Shown: positions 42,596-52,479 of the stretch, in pieces
Layout: every line of letters begins with the position of its first letter
How positions within the stretch are numbered: position 1 is the stretch's first letter
Source: Hemerocallis citrina
Taxonomy: Eukaryota; Streptophyta; Magnoliopsida; Asparagales; Asphodelaceae
Direction of reading: 5' to 3'
Assembly: GCA_017893485.1 (NCBI GenBank)
Contig: CM030364.1
Coordinates: 47,625,754-47,689,753, forward strand
Length of the DNA stretch: 64,000 nt
The notes under the pieces: model-generated
Database searches by the model: none
Told to the model about the DNA's origin: nothing
What the model saw: the letters and a program-made list of their open reading frames with translations, nothing else
Translations under genes and position numbers: made by a program

Positions 42596-44874
42596 CTATG
42601 CTCGTTCTTCGCAGGAGTTCACTGGGTGCTTGGTGTCAAGGGGGAACCTCTCTTGCTCGACGGCAGGTCCGGGGGTAGGGCCGTCCTTCTCTGGTTCGAA
42701 TTTGACGGCGTCGAGGGGGAACACTCCTCCCCCGACGGTGGTCATGTAGCACGATCGCGCTGCTTCTTGGCTGCCTCGGACGATGCCGACTCCTTGTGGG
42801 GTGGGAAATTTGAGCTTCAGATGGTAGGCCGAAGGCACTGCTTGGAGGGAGCATAACCCGGGTCGGCCGAGTATGGCATTGTAAGCCGCCTTGACGTTGA
42901 CCACCATGAAGTCCATAGACTCGGTCCTCTTGACGGGAGCCGATCCTGCGGTAACGTTGAGGGTGACAATCCCCTCTATCACGACAGGGACGCCGGAGAA
43001 CCCATGCAAGGTGTATCCGGCCGGCTTGAGCTTGCCCCTAGGTAACTTTAGATTCTCGAAGGCTTCAAGGAAAAGAATGTTCACCGAGCTGCCGTTGTCG
43101 ACGAGGATTCGGCGAACTTCGCAATTAGCCATGTGGAGGCTAATGACGAGGGCATCGCAGTGGGGGAAGCGAACGCCTTCGAGGTCCTCCCCTGAGAATG
43201 AGACTGGCATGGGTTGTAGCTTGGGAGAGGGGTTGCCTTGGACAGCATTTACCTCTCGGATGAAGGCTTTTCGGGAAGTATTCGATTCCCCTCCCATTGG
43301 CCCTTCATGGACACAGTGCAAGATAAATGGCGTGTCCGCGGCTCCCTCGGACTCGGGATCTCGATCCTGGACGCGGTTCGGAGTAGGGTTCGGGGGCGAG
43401 TGTCTCCGGTTCCTAGTATCTCGTCGATCCCGCGGGACTTCTCGGGTGAATTCTCGGAGGTACCCCCTGGAGATGAGTTCCTCAATCTCGTCTTTCAGGG
43501 CCTGGCATTGATCGGTGTCGTGCCCATGGTCTCTGTGGAAGCGGCAGTAGAAGCGTTGATCTCGGTTCTTGCCATTGTTAGGTCGGGGAGGTAGTCGAAC
43601 AATCCCTTTGTCTTCGATTTCTAAGAGGATGGCAGATACGTTATGCGTCAAGGGAGTGTACCTCTCGAAGTGGGGGATCGGCGGGACCTTTTTTACGGCC
43701 CCTGCGTCCCTCGGAGCTTTCTTTGATGGTTCGACTTCTTCGGCCTTCCGTTTTCCCTTCGAGTTGGCCTCCCTGGCATCTTCGGGGCTAAGGGCCTCTT
43801 CTGCTCTAATGTATTTCTCGACCCTGTTGAGGAGGTCGGGAAAGTCGATGGGGGTCTCTTCGCCAGAGAAGCTTTCAGCTGTCCATGACGGACGTTGTGC
43901 CGAAAGGCCGCAGAGGCGATGCCTGGATCAAGGGAGGAGACCGCCCTTGCTTCCGTGGTAAACCTCCGGACGAATATTCTGAGGGACTCTCCGTCTATCT
44001 GTCTGAGCCCCAGTAAAGAGGCGCTGGTCCTTTCCGCCTTCCGGCTGGTGACGAAGTGAGCCAGAAAATTGCCTTCTAGTTGGTCGAAGGAGTAAATGGA
44101 GCCGGGGGTGAGCTTCGAGTACCATTCACGAGCCGGACCTCGGAGTGTGGCGGGGAAGGCTCGGCATAGCAGGGGATCCGAGGCGCTGTGAATCATCATG
44201 AGGGTTTTGAAACCCTCCATGTGATCAGCGGGATCTCCCTCACCGTCGTAAGTCTCGAATTGAGGTGGTCGGAAATTCCTGGGTATTTCTGCTTGAAGGA
44301 TGGGGGCGGAGAAGGGAGGACGGATGGGTTTGTACCCCTGAGCCACTCGTCGGTCGCCGTCCCCTATGTGATCGAGGCAGTCCTCCATTTCTTGGAGGCG
44401 CCTCAGGAGTACGCCGCTGTCTTCTGGCTAGATAGTTGACGTGTGCGACATGCTGGCCTCGGTATCCGACCTAGTTTGGGAGTGGAAGGTTTCCTCCCTA
44501 GGGGCCCGTCGGAGGGCCCCGAGAATTTCTCTCCGGAAGTCTCGGAACTCCTTGTGAGTGACGGGGGCTCCCTCGACCCTGTTCGGTCGGTCCGAGGGCT
44601 GCCTTCCGATGCGGCTGAGTGCTGACCTCCATCCCTCGGGCGGCGGTCTTGGATGGTTCGGGGCCGGGTTGGAAGCGGCCCTTCCCCTGTTGCGGTTAAC
44701 CTGTCGGTTGATGATGACTCCTCGGAGGTCGGGCTGGACTTGGCGGGCGACGCTCCTTTGGGATCCCTGATGGGGAGCCCTGTGTTTTGAAGTATGTGGA
44801 CCGGCATTAGCGATTGGTGGGGGCGAGTCCCGTCGGTTGACGGAGGAAGCAGCCCCCTTGCCCTTTGAGGCCAT
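42596..44874 (-). pseudogene. gag: gag-protease of Tat element 2 (one stop, one frameshift; no RT, RH or INT)
   Basis: ATG at 44,874 ('MASKGKG'), about 64 bp from the PBS. A TAG at 44,428-44,430 interrupts the N-terminal part. The gag core follows (44,280-43,860, 'PPQFETYDGEGDPADHMEGF', 'GPAREWYSKL'). One base is missing in a G run at 43,850-43,854 (plus strand), which changes frame. The frame then continues to the zinc knuckle with all ligands ('CRFHRDHGHDTDQC', about 43,560), the protease 'VDNGSSVNILFLEAF' (about 43,080) and a stop at 42,596-42,598. The protein then ends where element 1 runs on into reverse transcriptase. The knuckle is better preserved than in element 1. Confidence 0.88.
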
Positions 44875-44937
44875 GAGAGTTCGGCTGTCGAGGTCGCTCG
44901 ATAGTCGGGCTCGGGTCGGCTTCTGAAGCAGTGTTCC

Positions 44938-44954
44938 CACAGACGGCGCCAACC
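44938..44954 (-). other. Primer binding site of Tat element 2
   Basis: Minus strand TTGGCGCCGTCTGTGGGAA, directly inside the LTR edge at 44,955. Identical to the PBS of element 1. Confidence 0.8.
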
Positions 44955-45749
44955 TGAAGCGGTTTATTTCTGGGAGACGTGTGGATGCACCAGGTGTGAG
45001 TTCGGACTCAATTTGTAGTTGAAGGAGAAAGCTGCTCGTCTGACGACCCTAGGCTGACCGGGCGGAACCTGGTGGCGACCTCGGGGTGGTTCGGAGATCT
45101 GGGCTCGGATCAGAGGATTCGGATCCGAGGTCTTGTGTACCTGCAGACGGTCCTGAAACACCGGGGTTCGTCCCGGTGGCAGACCCTCCGACGATCTAGT
45201 CAGTCTCTGTGAGAGAGTAGCAATAACTAGGTGAATTTAAGTGGCAAAAGATTGATTACCTGAAAAGGTGGGTGAGGGTCTAGTATTTATAGAGAATCCC
45301 AACCGGGTTTGGATCCGCTTGGGGGCCGGGTCTGAACCCGAAAGCCCATGGGCCTGTCGTGGCAGAAGGCCCAGGGGGTTTAGGGCTGACGTGGCAATAC
45401 CAGGAGTGGTATAGGGCTGACGTGGCAAAACCCTGAGTGGTATAGAGCTGACATGGCTGATCGTGGGTCTTCTGTGCTTCTGGGAGAATCGGAAGGCCTA
45501 GGCTGTGCCAGGTCATCCCCCTGCTTCGCCAGAGAGGGGGGGACGGCTCATGGGGCTATCACGGGTCGGAGACCGAGGACCACTGAGGCTCGTCGGATAC
45601 GAGGAGGCCGGCTCTGGGGGGGTGCACTTGAGGTTCGGCGCCGACCCTGTAATGGTTCGAAGCCGAGCTAGATTGCTATTTTTACCTTTTTTGAGTGAGA
45701 GTTGTATTGGGCCCTGGTTGGGCCCGCAGGCCATTTTTACCCTACCACA
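44955..45749 (-). repeat. 5' LTR of Tat element 2
   Basis: 795 bp, from TGAAGCGG to CTACCACA. Paired with 32,821-33,616. The TATA box on the minus strand at about 45,286-45,295 (CTATAAATAC) drives toward gag. The outer flank is ATCAT (45,750-45,754). Confidence 0.97.
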
Positions 45750-45802
45750 ATCATTTATTAATATTGCTGTTGATACATGGTTTTTTTTATGTTCACAGAG
45801 AC

Positions 45803-47195
45803 ATGTATGCTAGCCAATCATCTTCTTCCCATGTCGTGGGGGCATCATCTTCGGCCGCACAAGAAGGAATTCTGGGTCAATTAGACCTAACCCTACTCTA
45901 TATGCAAGAAGATCATAGGTCTCGGGCGGTGTGGAAAGGAGAGACCAATAATATGAGTTTTTGAATGTACACAATATTGCAGATGCACCCGCATATACAC
46001 AACTACTTGGTAAATTGCAGGATCTATGGAATGTCCATGTTGGCCAAAGTTAAATGCGACCATTCATTACTTATCGCTCTTGTGGAGCGATGGAGCCTGG
46101 TGACACACACGTTCCACCTATCCATTTGTGAGATGACGGTCACGCTACAAGATATAGCCATCATATCGGGTATTCCAATCGATAGGGTGGTCGTGACCGA
46201 AAACCTCCTATTCAATAAAGTTGTGTTGGTTAGAGATTGCCTTGGGAGAGAGGTTGAAGAGGAAGACAAAGGTGTATTCTTTGGCAAATCAATCCGACGT
46301 TTGTGGCTCTTCACCGAGTTCAACAATAGTTTAGGAGAGGAACCGACCGACTTTGAAATTCAATGTTACACACGGGCATCTTGAGTTGATGATCGGAGGT
46401 ATTCTCTTTCCAAATTCTTCAGGTGATGTAGTCCATTTAATGTACCTTCCCTTGATTGCCGATATACATAGAACCTGTCATATAGCTGGAAAAGTGCAGC
46501 ATTGGCTTCTCTTTACCGTGCCTTGTGCAATTGTTCAATGGGATCTATCCAAATGATTGGGCCGATGGGGATATTACAAATTTGGTGTTGGGAACGAATA
46601 CACCTCGGTCAGCCCCAAGTAACGGTTCTTTCAAATAATTGGAGAGTGGTTAGGGAGAATTTAGTGATGATGGCTCCTTTGGGTGTGTATTAGACCGGTA
46701 GCCTCACGTGGAGAGATAACCCCTGTGGTGTGTTGATGTATTATAGGGTTGATCTCGATCAGCTCTGGGAAGAGTACGTCAATTGGACACCATACACGGC
46801 CGAAAGGCTACAACGACTACCCCCACTGTGTCAAATTTGGTTGACACGAGCTTCATTTATAAATTTCTCTATCGTGGAGTTCTATTACCCCGATCGAGTC
46901 CTCCGACAATTCAATGCATAATAATTTATCCCGGAGAAGCGGATGTAAGACTGAAGACTTCACAATATTACCAGTCAAGGTCGCTTGCCGACTATGGATT
47001 GGGCCGACCACCATCGCTCTCATGTGGCAATGTGGAATGAAAGAAAGTATGATTTGGTGCTTGAAGGGATCGTACCATATGACAGGTCTTTGCAAGAAGC
47101 TTACATGGCGTGGTACCGTCGTGTTACACGTTTGTTTATTGCTCCACGATCGGCTTTCCCGGCGGGTATCCAAATACTGATCTCGAAGTACTAAA
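45803..47195 (+). pseudogene. Plant mobile domain (PMD/MAIN-like) pseudogene carried by the MULE
   Basis: The frame starts at ATG 45,803, three bases after the splice acceptor TTATGTTCACAG. Conserved PMD landmarks in order: 'LLIALVERWSLVTHTFHL' (46,068), 'MTVTLQDIAIISGIPID' (46,133), 'IGGILFPNSSGDVVHLMYLP' (46,395), 'ASLYRALCNCSM' (46,503), 'ILQIWCWERI' (46,576), 'WADHHRSHVAMW' (46,998) and 'AYMAWYRRVTRLFI' (47,099). A TGA at 45,962, a frame change near 46,350 and further stops (46,552, 46,691, 46,919) disable it. PMD proteins MAIN/MAIL1 act in transposon silencing in Arabidopsis, and PMD genes are known inside MULEs and Gypsy elements. Its presence with mudrA indicates a PMD-carrying MULE. 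Confidence 0.82.
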
Positions 47196-47360
47196 TCGAA
47201 CCACAACCGGCACATTCCACTTCGCAACCTATGTATCAACCAAAGGCCTCCTCGTACCGACTCATGGTAAATTTATGTTTTTGTTAACAATTATTATTTT
47301 AAAATATTCGTAGATATTTTGCTTATAATTGTTTAACATATTTTGGTTTACTTCTTCTAT

Positions 47361-47800
47361 TATATTTTTATCCTATTCCAATTGTTGTCGTTGTTTCCAA
47401 GAACGACATCAGTTATCTCATATCGTTGTTTGGGAGAACGGCTTCGGGTTTAGTATAATTTTTCTTCCAATCGCCTTCTCTGCCAAACTCTATGTTTCCA
47501 TGGTCGCTCTTCCAAACAACAGCATCAGATAACTGATACTGTTATTTGGAACAATGGAAACAGTTCATTTTATTACTTATACTTGGTTACGGAATTTCTG
47601 TGAACTGTTGTCATTGTTCCAAACAACGGTATCAGTTATCTGATATCGTTGTTTGGAAGAACGACTGTGGAGACAGAGAGTTTGGCAGAGAAGGCGATTG
47701 GAAGAAAAATTATACTAAACCTAATGTCTTTCTTCCAAACAACGACATGAGATAACTGATGTCGTTCTTAGAAACAGCGGCAACAGTTGGAGTAAATATA
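47361..47800. repeat. Large foldback (arms ~200 bp, loop ~33 bp) between the convergent PMD and mudrA genes
   Basis: Left arm 47,361-47,567 and right arm 47,601-47,800 are imperfect inverted complements. Matching landmarks include AAGAACGACATCAGTTATCT / AGATAACTGATGTCGTTCTT, GTTTAGTATAATTTTTCTTC / GAAGAAAAATTATACTAAAC and CTTCTCTGCCAAACTC / GAGTTTGGCAGAGAAG. Inside the arms are small perfect palindromes of the ATCAGTTATCTGAT type. A transcript reading through from either gene would fold into a long hairpin. The arms are built from the same AACGGCATCAGTTA motif found in the TIRs. Confidence 0.92.
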
Positions 47801-48130
47801 TGAATTTTGATAAGTAAAAATTTGATATGTTGTCGTTGTTCCAAATAACGGCATTAGTTATTTTCATGCCGTTATTGACAATAACGTCTGTGGATGTAGA
47901 GAGTTAGGCAGAGAAGCTCTTTGGTTGGGAACAATAGAGATAACTGATGTCGTTGTTCGAAAGAATGACATTATTAGCATTGTTGCTGTTGTTGTAAATA
48001 GCGGTAACCAGTAAAATTAAAATATACAAAAAATTGTGCATGTTTTGACTTGTTTCCGTCAATGGGAATAACGTTACAGGTATCTAATGTCGTTATTCCC
48101 AACAACGGCATCATTTATTTTAAAATTAAC
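47801..48130. repeat. Cluster of TIR-derived GTCGTTGTTCCAAA / AACGGCATCAGTTA motifs
   Basis: Further dispersed copies in both orientations (for example near 47,832, 47,950, 48,065 and 48,090) following the foldback. They also occur at 32,010-32,190 and 51,395-51,600 in the TIRs. The repeat continues the foldback region but without long perfect arms. Confidence 0.75.
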
Positions 48131-48384
48131 TCAAAACATGCATAGATATCACGCATTTCTTCAAGTATCAAATTTCAATTTGAGTAAGATCAACAAATGC
48201 AATTAACAACAAAATAAAATGAACATACTTAACAACTTAATAAACAACTTCAGCAAATATATAACATCAAGTTAACAACTGCACCACATTAATTTGAACT
48301 TGTAGATCACATTGAAACAAAGTTTACAACATCAAGTTCACAAATTGACATAAATTAAAATATGGGTTACAACTTTAAGTAACA
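48131..48384. other. AT-rich 3' flank of mudrA
   Basis: No gene is seen. AAATAAAATG and similar words could hold 3'-end signals for the minus-strand mudrA gene. Confidence 0.5.
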
Positions 48385-51051
48385 GTCATTTGAGATGGAC
48401 CTACATTGGGTACATTCTTATAGTTGCGCATATTGTGTCCACTTAACCTGCATTTAGAATAAATTTTACCCGTACTCCCACCTTCTCGAGCATCCATATC
48501 GTTGCAGATACGAGTACTCCTAGGGCGACCTTTCATCCTATGTAGACTCGTATCGGCTTTGAGTTTCGGTCCACTCGGTGCCAGCCAATAAAATTTGTCT
48601 TAGATAGGATAAAAAATTGGTGTCCAAGTTAGTGTTAATGAACTTGTAGAATAAAATGAATCAATGTAAGGTTAATAATCAATTGAACGGAAGGCACAAG
48701 CAGCCAATACATGAGAACATTGAATGTGATAGAGCTGGAATTTCCCACAATATAAGTACAGCACCCGAGGTCAACAGTGTGCCAATGTCCATCCTTTTGA
48801 TGTCCAGTATCCATTCTAATGTCAGTTTTAACTCTGAAAACACCAGGCTGATTAATAAACATTATAGCCTCATGCAAATTTGATTTCTCACGCCGTAAAT
48901 CGATAATTTCTTGAACATGTGGTGCCCACAATTTACCTTCGCTAATAAGGGTCTGTGCCGCTTCACGACAGTCAGTGGAGTACATGTTGAGACGAAAAAA
49001 TATCATCTCCATAACTGTCGTGACGGGAAAGCTACTAATACATTTTAAAACCGAATTGAAACTTCTGATATATTTGTAGTCATTATACCATATTGACAGC
49101 CTCCATCAGCGGAAAGTGTCCACTTCTCAATCGGCTTCTCCTTCAACAAATTAGCCTCATCAACATTACCCGCTTCAAACTGTGCAATCTTTGCCTCAAA
49201 CTTCTTAGGCTGACTTTGACACGCGATCAACTTGAGCTTATTCATCAAAAACTTGCTCCCAATTTTTTTTTTTGAGAATTAGTAGAAAAATGACACATAC
49301 AATAACGATGATAAGTAAGTGGCTCCTTCTATATTTCGAACTCATTGTCCATTGCCGAAAAAATGCCTGCATGACGATCAGAAATGACACATAGACCTGC
49401 ACGGTCTGTGACAAAGCACCGAATACAGCTCATGAATGATGTCCAGGTTTCTATGCTCTCTCCCTCCACTATTACAAATGCAAATGGAAACAACCTACCG
49501 TTTGCATCGAGAAAAATAGCTATCAACAAACAACCTTTATATTTTTCATACAGATGTGTTTTGTCAACACTTATAACTGGTCTGCATGCCTTAAACCCCT
49601 CGATCGAGGGGCCGAATACCCAAAAGACCTCATTGAATGTTTCTTCGGTGGGACCGGACACAACCTTGGCCCAATGAACGGTCGTTCTTGGATTTGAAGC
49701 TTGAATTGCTGTGAGAAGAGAAGGCAATTTAGTGTAAGATTTTTCAAAAGAACCATACAACCGCTCAATCGCTTTATGTTTTGCCTTCCAAGCTTTCATG
49801 TATGAAATAGTGTAATTGAAATGAAGCCTGACTACCTCAATTAATGCTTTTGGTGTAACACCTAGTTGTGCCTTCACAACATTCAATATCATCGTTGACA
49901 CAATCTTAGAATCAATTTTACTATGATCTTGATTCAATATCAGATTCATGCATGTATGCGGACCTTCAATGTTCTTCACAACGAAAAAAGTTTGCATTTT
50001 TGGAACAATTGCACGCAATCGCCATGGACAACCCACTACATTTATGAGTTCTGGATTTTCTACAATCTCTTCGGTTGAATGTTTTATCGGTGCGTATTGA
50101 CATTTGACAATAGTATAAACTTGGGGTCAATTTCACCATCATGAATTCTCGATGGTTCTTCGCGAAGTACATCTTAACTTGATGTGGTATACTATCTTTA
50201 GTTAGAAATCTTTGACCTATGGAGAGTTCATTCATGTTCGAAGAGCCAACAAAAGACTGTGGATGTTCATATATGGTGGCAGAGGACATCCATTCACTCG
50301 ATTGAACCTCATGTATAGATGCACTAATGGATTGATTTGGCAACACCACATTGTTAACCGGCACATTAACGTTAACATCAATAACCGGACCTTCTCCAAC
50401 ATCATTCTCCTCCTCAACTTCAAGTCTGTGATCCTCATATTCCTTTTCTTCTACCAAATCGTTATTAACAATGGCATTGTCAAAGTCTTGCATGACTGTG
50501 TCAGTGTGGAGAATACTTTGTGTAGAGTTCAACGGGTGTACCGGCTCATATTTTGTGGTAATAGGTTCTATTGGAGTTGTGCTAATGTCTTCTTGTGTAT
50601 TTTGTATTCTTGCATGTAACTCGACAGATGGTTTCAAACTCCTAACGAGACTTGGACTTAGAATAACAACTGACCTAGTGTTTGGAAGCTTCATTTGCTC
50701 AATATATAACTCCAATGCAGTCCAACTACAATTTGGATCAAGTGTCCTACCAATCATGAACCTTAGTGCATTATCATTATCTACAGGCACCACAATGAAA
50801 TATTGTCCTTCTCTTTTTCCGATAGCATAACGATCTTTGATTTTGATACTCCATGCACCTCTATCATAATTCGCAACTTCAAATATCTTATCTACTAGTT
50901 GTGAGTATATAAAGTTACGGGGAGCCCAAATAATGATCGGTTCAACATCGCTATAACAATATCCAATCTTCGGATCTCGAATTATTTCACCCCCAAAATA
51001 TAACCAAATAGGTATATCAAAATCCATATCTAAACATAAAGATTCACACAT
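48385..51051 (-). pseudogene. mudrA: mudrA-type MULE transposase pseudogene
   Basis: ATG at 51,051. Order along the minus strand: N-terminal PB1-like region (51,051-50,700); variable acidic linker; zinc-binding MuDR domain ending 'CPWRLRA' (50,034) and 'HTC' (49,950); MULE DDE core with 'ISVDKTHLYEKYKGCLL' (first Asp, about 49,570) and 'CVISDRHAGI' (second Asp, about 49,385); 'HRYC' (about 49,300); 'KWTLSADGG.QYGIMTTN' (49,120-49,080); SWIM-like 'HTVDLGCCTY' (48,790, cysteine ligands partly lost); terminal knuckle 'CRLSGHNMRNY' (48,450), whose last Cys is Tyr. Frame changes near 50,110, 49,328 and 49,020 disable it. It converges with the PMD gene. Confidence 0.85.
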
Positions 51052-51279
51052 ATTCAAGTCATTAACTACTCACACGCATAACCTATACATACATATAAAA
51101 CATGCGGTTATAATAATATCTTCAATAGACCGTATCTTGGCTTGAAAATAAGTCGTGGATGAAGAATGAGATGACCCAATACAATGTTGGAGATTTTGAG
51201 AATGGGGGAGTTGAATTTCGGTGGGAGAAGGGGGAGGGGGTAGGAGAATTGAAGTTGGAAATGAAACAATTGTGGGATT

Positions 51280-51740
51280 TTGGGTTCTAGGGTTTTAGGG
51301 TTATGGGTTCGGGAGTAGGAGGAAAACAGATTTAAAGTGAAAAAGGAAGGAGAAGAAGGGGCCACTATTTATATGCAATCAGTATTATAACTGGTGTCGT
51401 TATCACGAACAATGGCATCAATAATGCGAATGTCGTTGTTTGGGATAGCGGCATCTGTTATAGGATTTTTCACACTTCTATTTTTTTCTCAAGTCAGAGA
51501 GTAGACGATTGGAAATAAGTTCACAATGTCGTTACTCCAAACAGTGGTATGCTAAAAAAATTAAAACTAATGCTGCTTTTTGGAACAACGGTATGGAATT
51601 AACCTATACTATTTTTTTTAAGAACATGTTATGTTGAAGTGTCCAAAACTGAATAAGTTGGATAAATATTTTCAAATATTGATCAGTTTGGTCAAAATTT
51701 ATAAAAAGTCGGTCAATACCGAAAAAATTCAACCAAGAGC
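51280..51740 (-). repeat. Right terminal inverted repeat of the MULE
   Basis: Inverted partner of 31,835-32,290. The mirror TATA box (CATATAAATAGTGG on the minus strand, 51,362-51,374) is followed by an ACCCTAAAACCCTAGAACCC leader for mudrA. The outer tip lies between about 51,730 and 51,763, where the Copia LTR begins. Confidence 0.8.
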
Positions 51741-51763
51741 AGGGCCACAAAATGGGCACCCCC

Positions 51764-52440
51764 AGTTGGGGTTTGTGGATCCAATACACGATAATGGATT
51801 GAAGAAGATAGACGAGAAGGAGAGTCAAAGTGGGAGAAAGCAGGTCAAGAGTAGTTTGAGGCTACAAGCAGAGTTGCGGCACCCCCCGACTGCACCCCAT
51901 GCAATGTACGGTCGACCGCACAGTCGACCATCTCGCTCACTGATTCAACCTTATAACTTGAAGAGGCGGCCGATCGACCGTACAATCGACCGACCTACAC
52001 TATGTTGGACCCTGTACAGTCGATGGGGAGAACTGGTCGATCGAATTGGTGTTGCGGTTGACCGTTCCATCGTTGTTTGATGAGCGGCAGAGATTGAAAG
52101 TTAAGAAATCCTATATATATTGTATTGTGTACGATTTTAGGGTTAAGTAAAAAGAAAATAGAGATCTACCAGTCATCATTGAGAGAGAGGGAGATAGAGA
52201 GAAACCATACACCTTGGGGGTGAGATTCTTGAGAGATTTGTAAACCTATCCTTCATATTTCTAGTGGAAATTGCAGGAGTGCCTCTGCGCGGGGAAGTAG
52301 CCATTCTTTTGGGTGAACCTCGAAAAAATCTTGTGTGTTCTTGTGTTTTGCTTTTGGTTGTTTTTTGTTCTCTTATTTTGATTCTATTGTTCTTGCATCT
52401 CTTCGTCATTGTTGAGTTATTCCGCAGTTAGAATTCAACA
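51764..52440 (+). repeat. 5' LTR of the Copia element
   Basis: About 677 bp, ends AGAATTCAACA. The first bases are altered (AGTTGGGG in place of TGTTGGGA) and a few bases are missing near the start. Contains TATA-like CCTATATATATTG (52,110) and a cluster of palindromic GTCGAC-type words (51,905-52,070). Confidence 0.9.
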
Positions 52441-52443
52441 AAG

Positions 52444-52455
52444 TGGTATCAGAGC
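52444..52455 (+). other. Primer binding site of the Copia element (iMet tRNA)
   Basis: TGGTATCAGAGC, the standard Copia PBS complementary to initiator methionine tRNA, three bases after the LTR. Confidence 0.95.
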
Positions 52456-52479
52456 TATAGGTTGGTAGTATTGATTGAG

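Larger units (their letters stand above)
32821..45749 (-). mobile_element. Complete but pol-less Tat-lineage Gypsy element (element 2), 12.9 kb including a nested solo LTR
   Basis: LTRs at 32,821-33,616 (3') and 44,955-45,749 (5'), TSD ATCAT, PBS next to the right LTR, polypurine tract next to the left LTR. The minus strand carries gag-protease only (44,874-42,596). Reverse transcriptase, both RNase H domains and integrase are absent. The plus strand carries the antisense genes aORF1 (35,772-38,062) and aORF2 (38,232-42,070), the latter split by solo LTR B. About 13 differences between the two ~795 bp LTRs (roughly 1.6%) indicate a recent insertion. The element would depend on a relative such as element 1 for reverse transcription and integration. 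Confidence 0.93.
31835..51740. mobile_element. Mutator-like element (MULE) with long TIRs carrying a PMD gene and mudrA; hosts Tat element 2
   Basis: About 450 bp at the left (31,835-32,290) is the inverted complement of the right end (51,280-51,740). Inside are a plant-mobile-domain pseudogene on the plus strand (45,803-47,195) and a mudrA-type transposase pseudogene on the minus strand (48,385-51,051). They converge on a foldback at 47,361-47,800. Removing the 12.9 kb Tat insertion (32,821-45,749) leaves about 7 kb, a normal MULE size. Each TIR contains an inward TATA box. Exact tips and the expected 9 bp target duplication could not be fixed. Confidence 0.82.
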
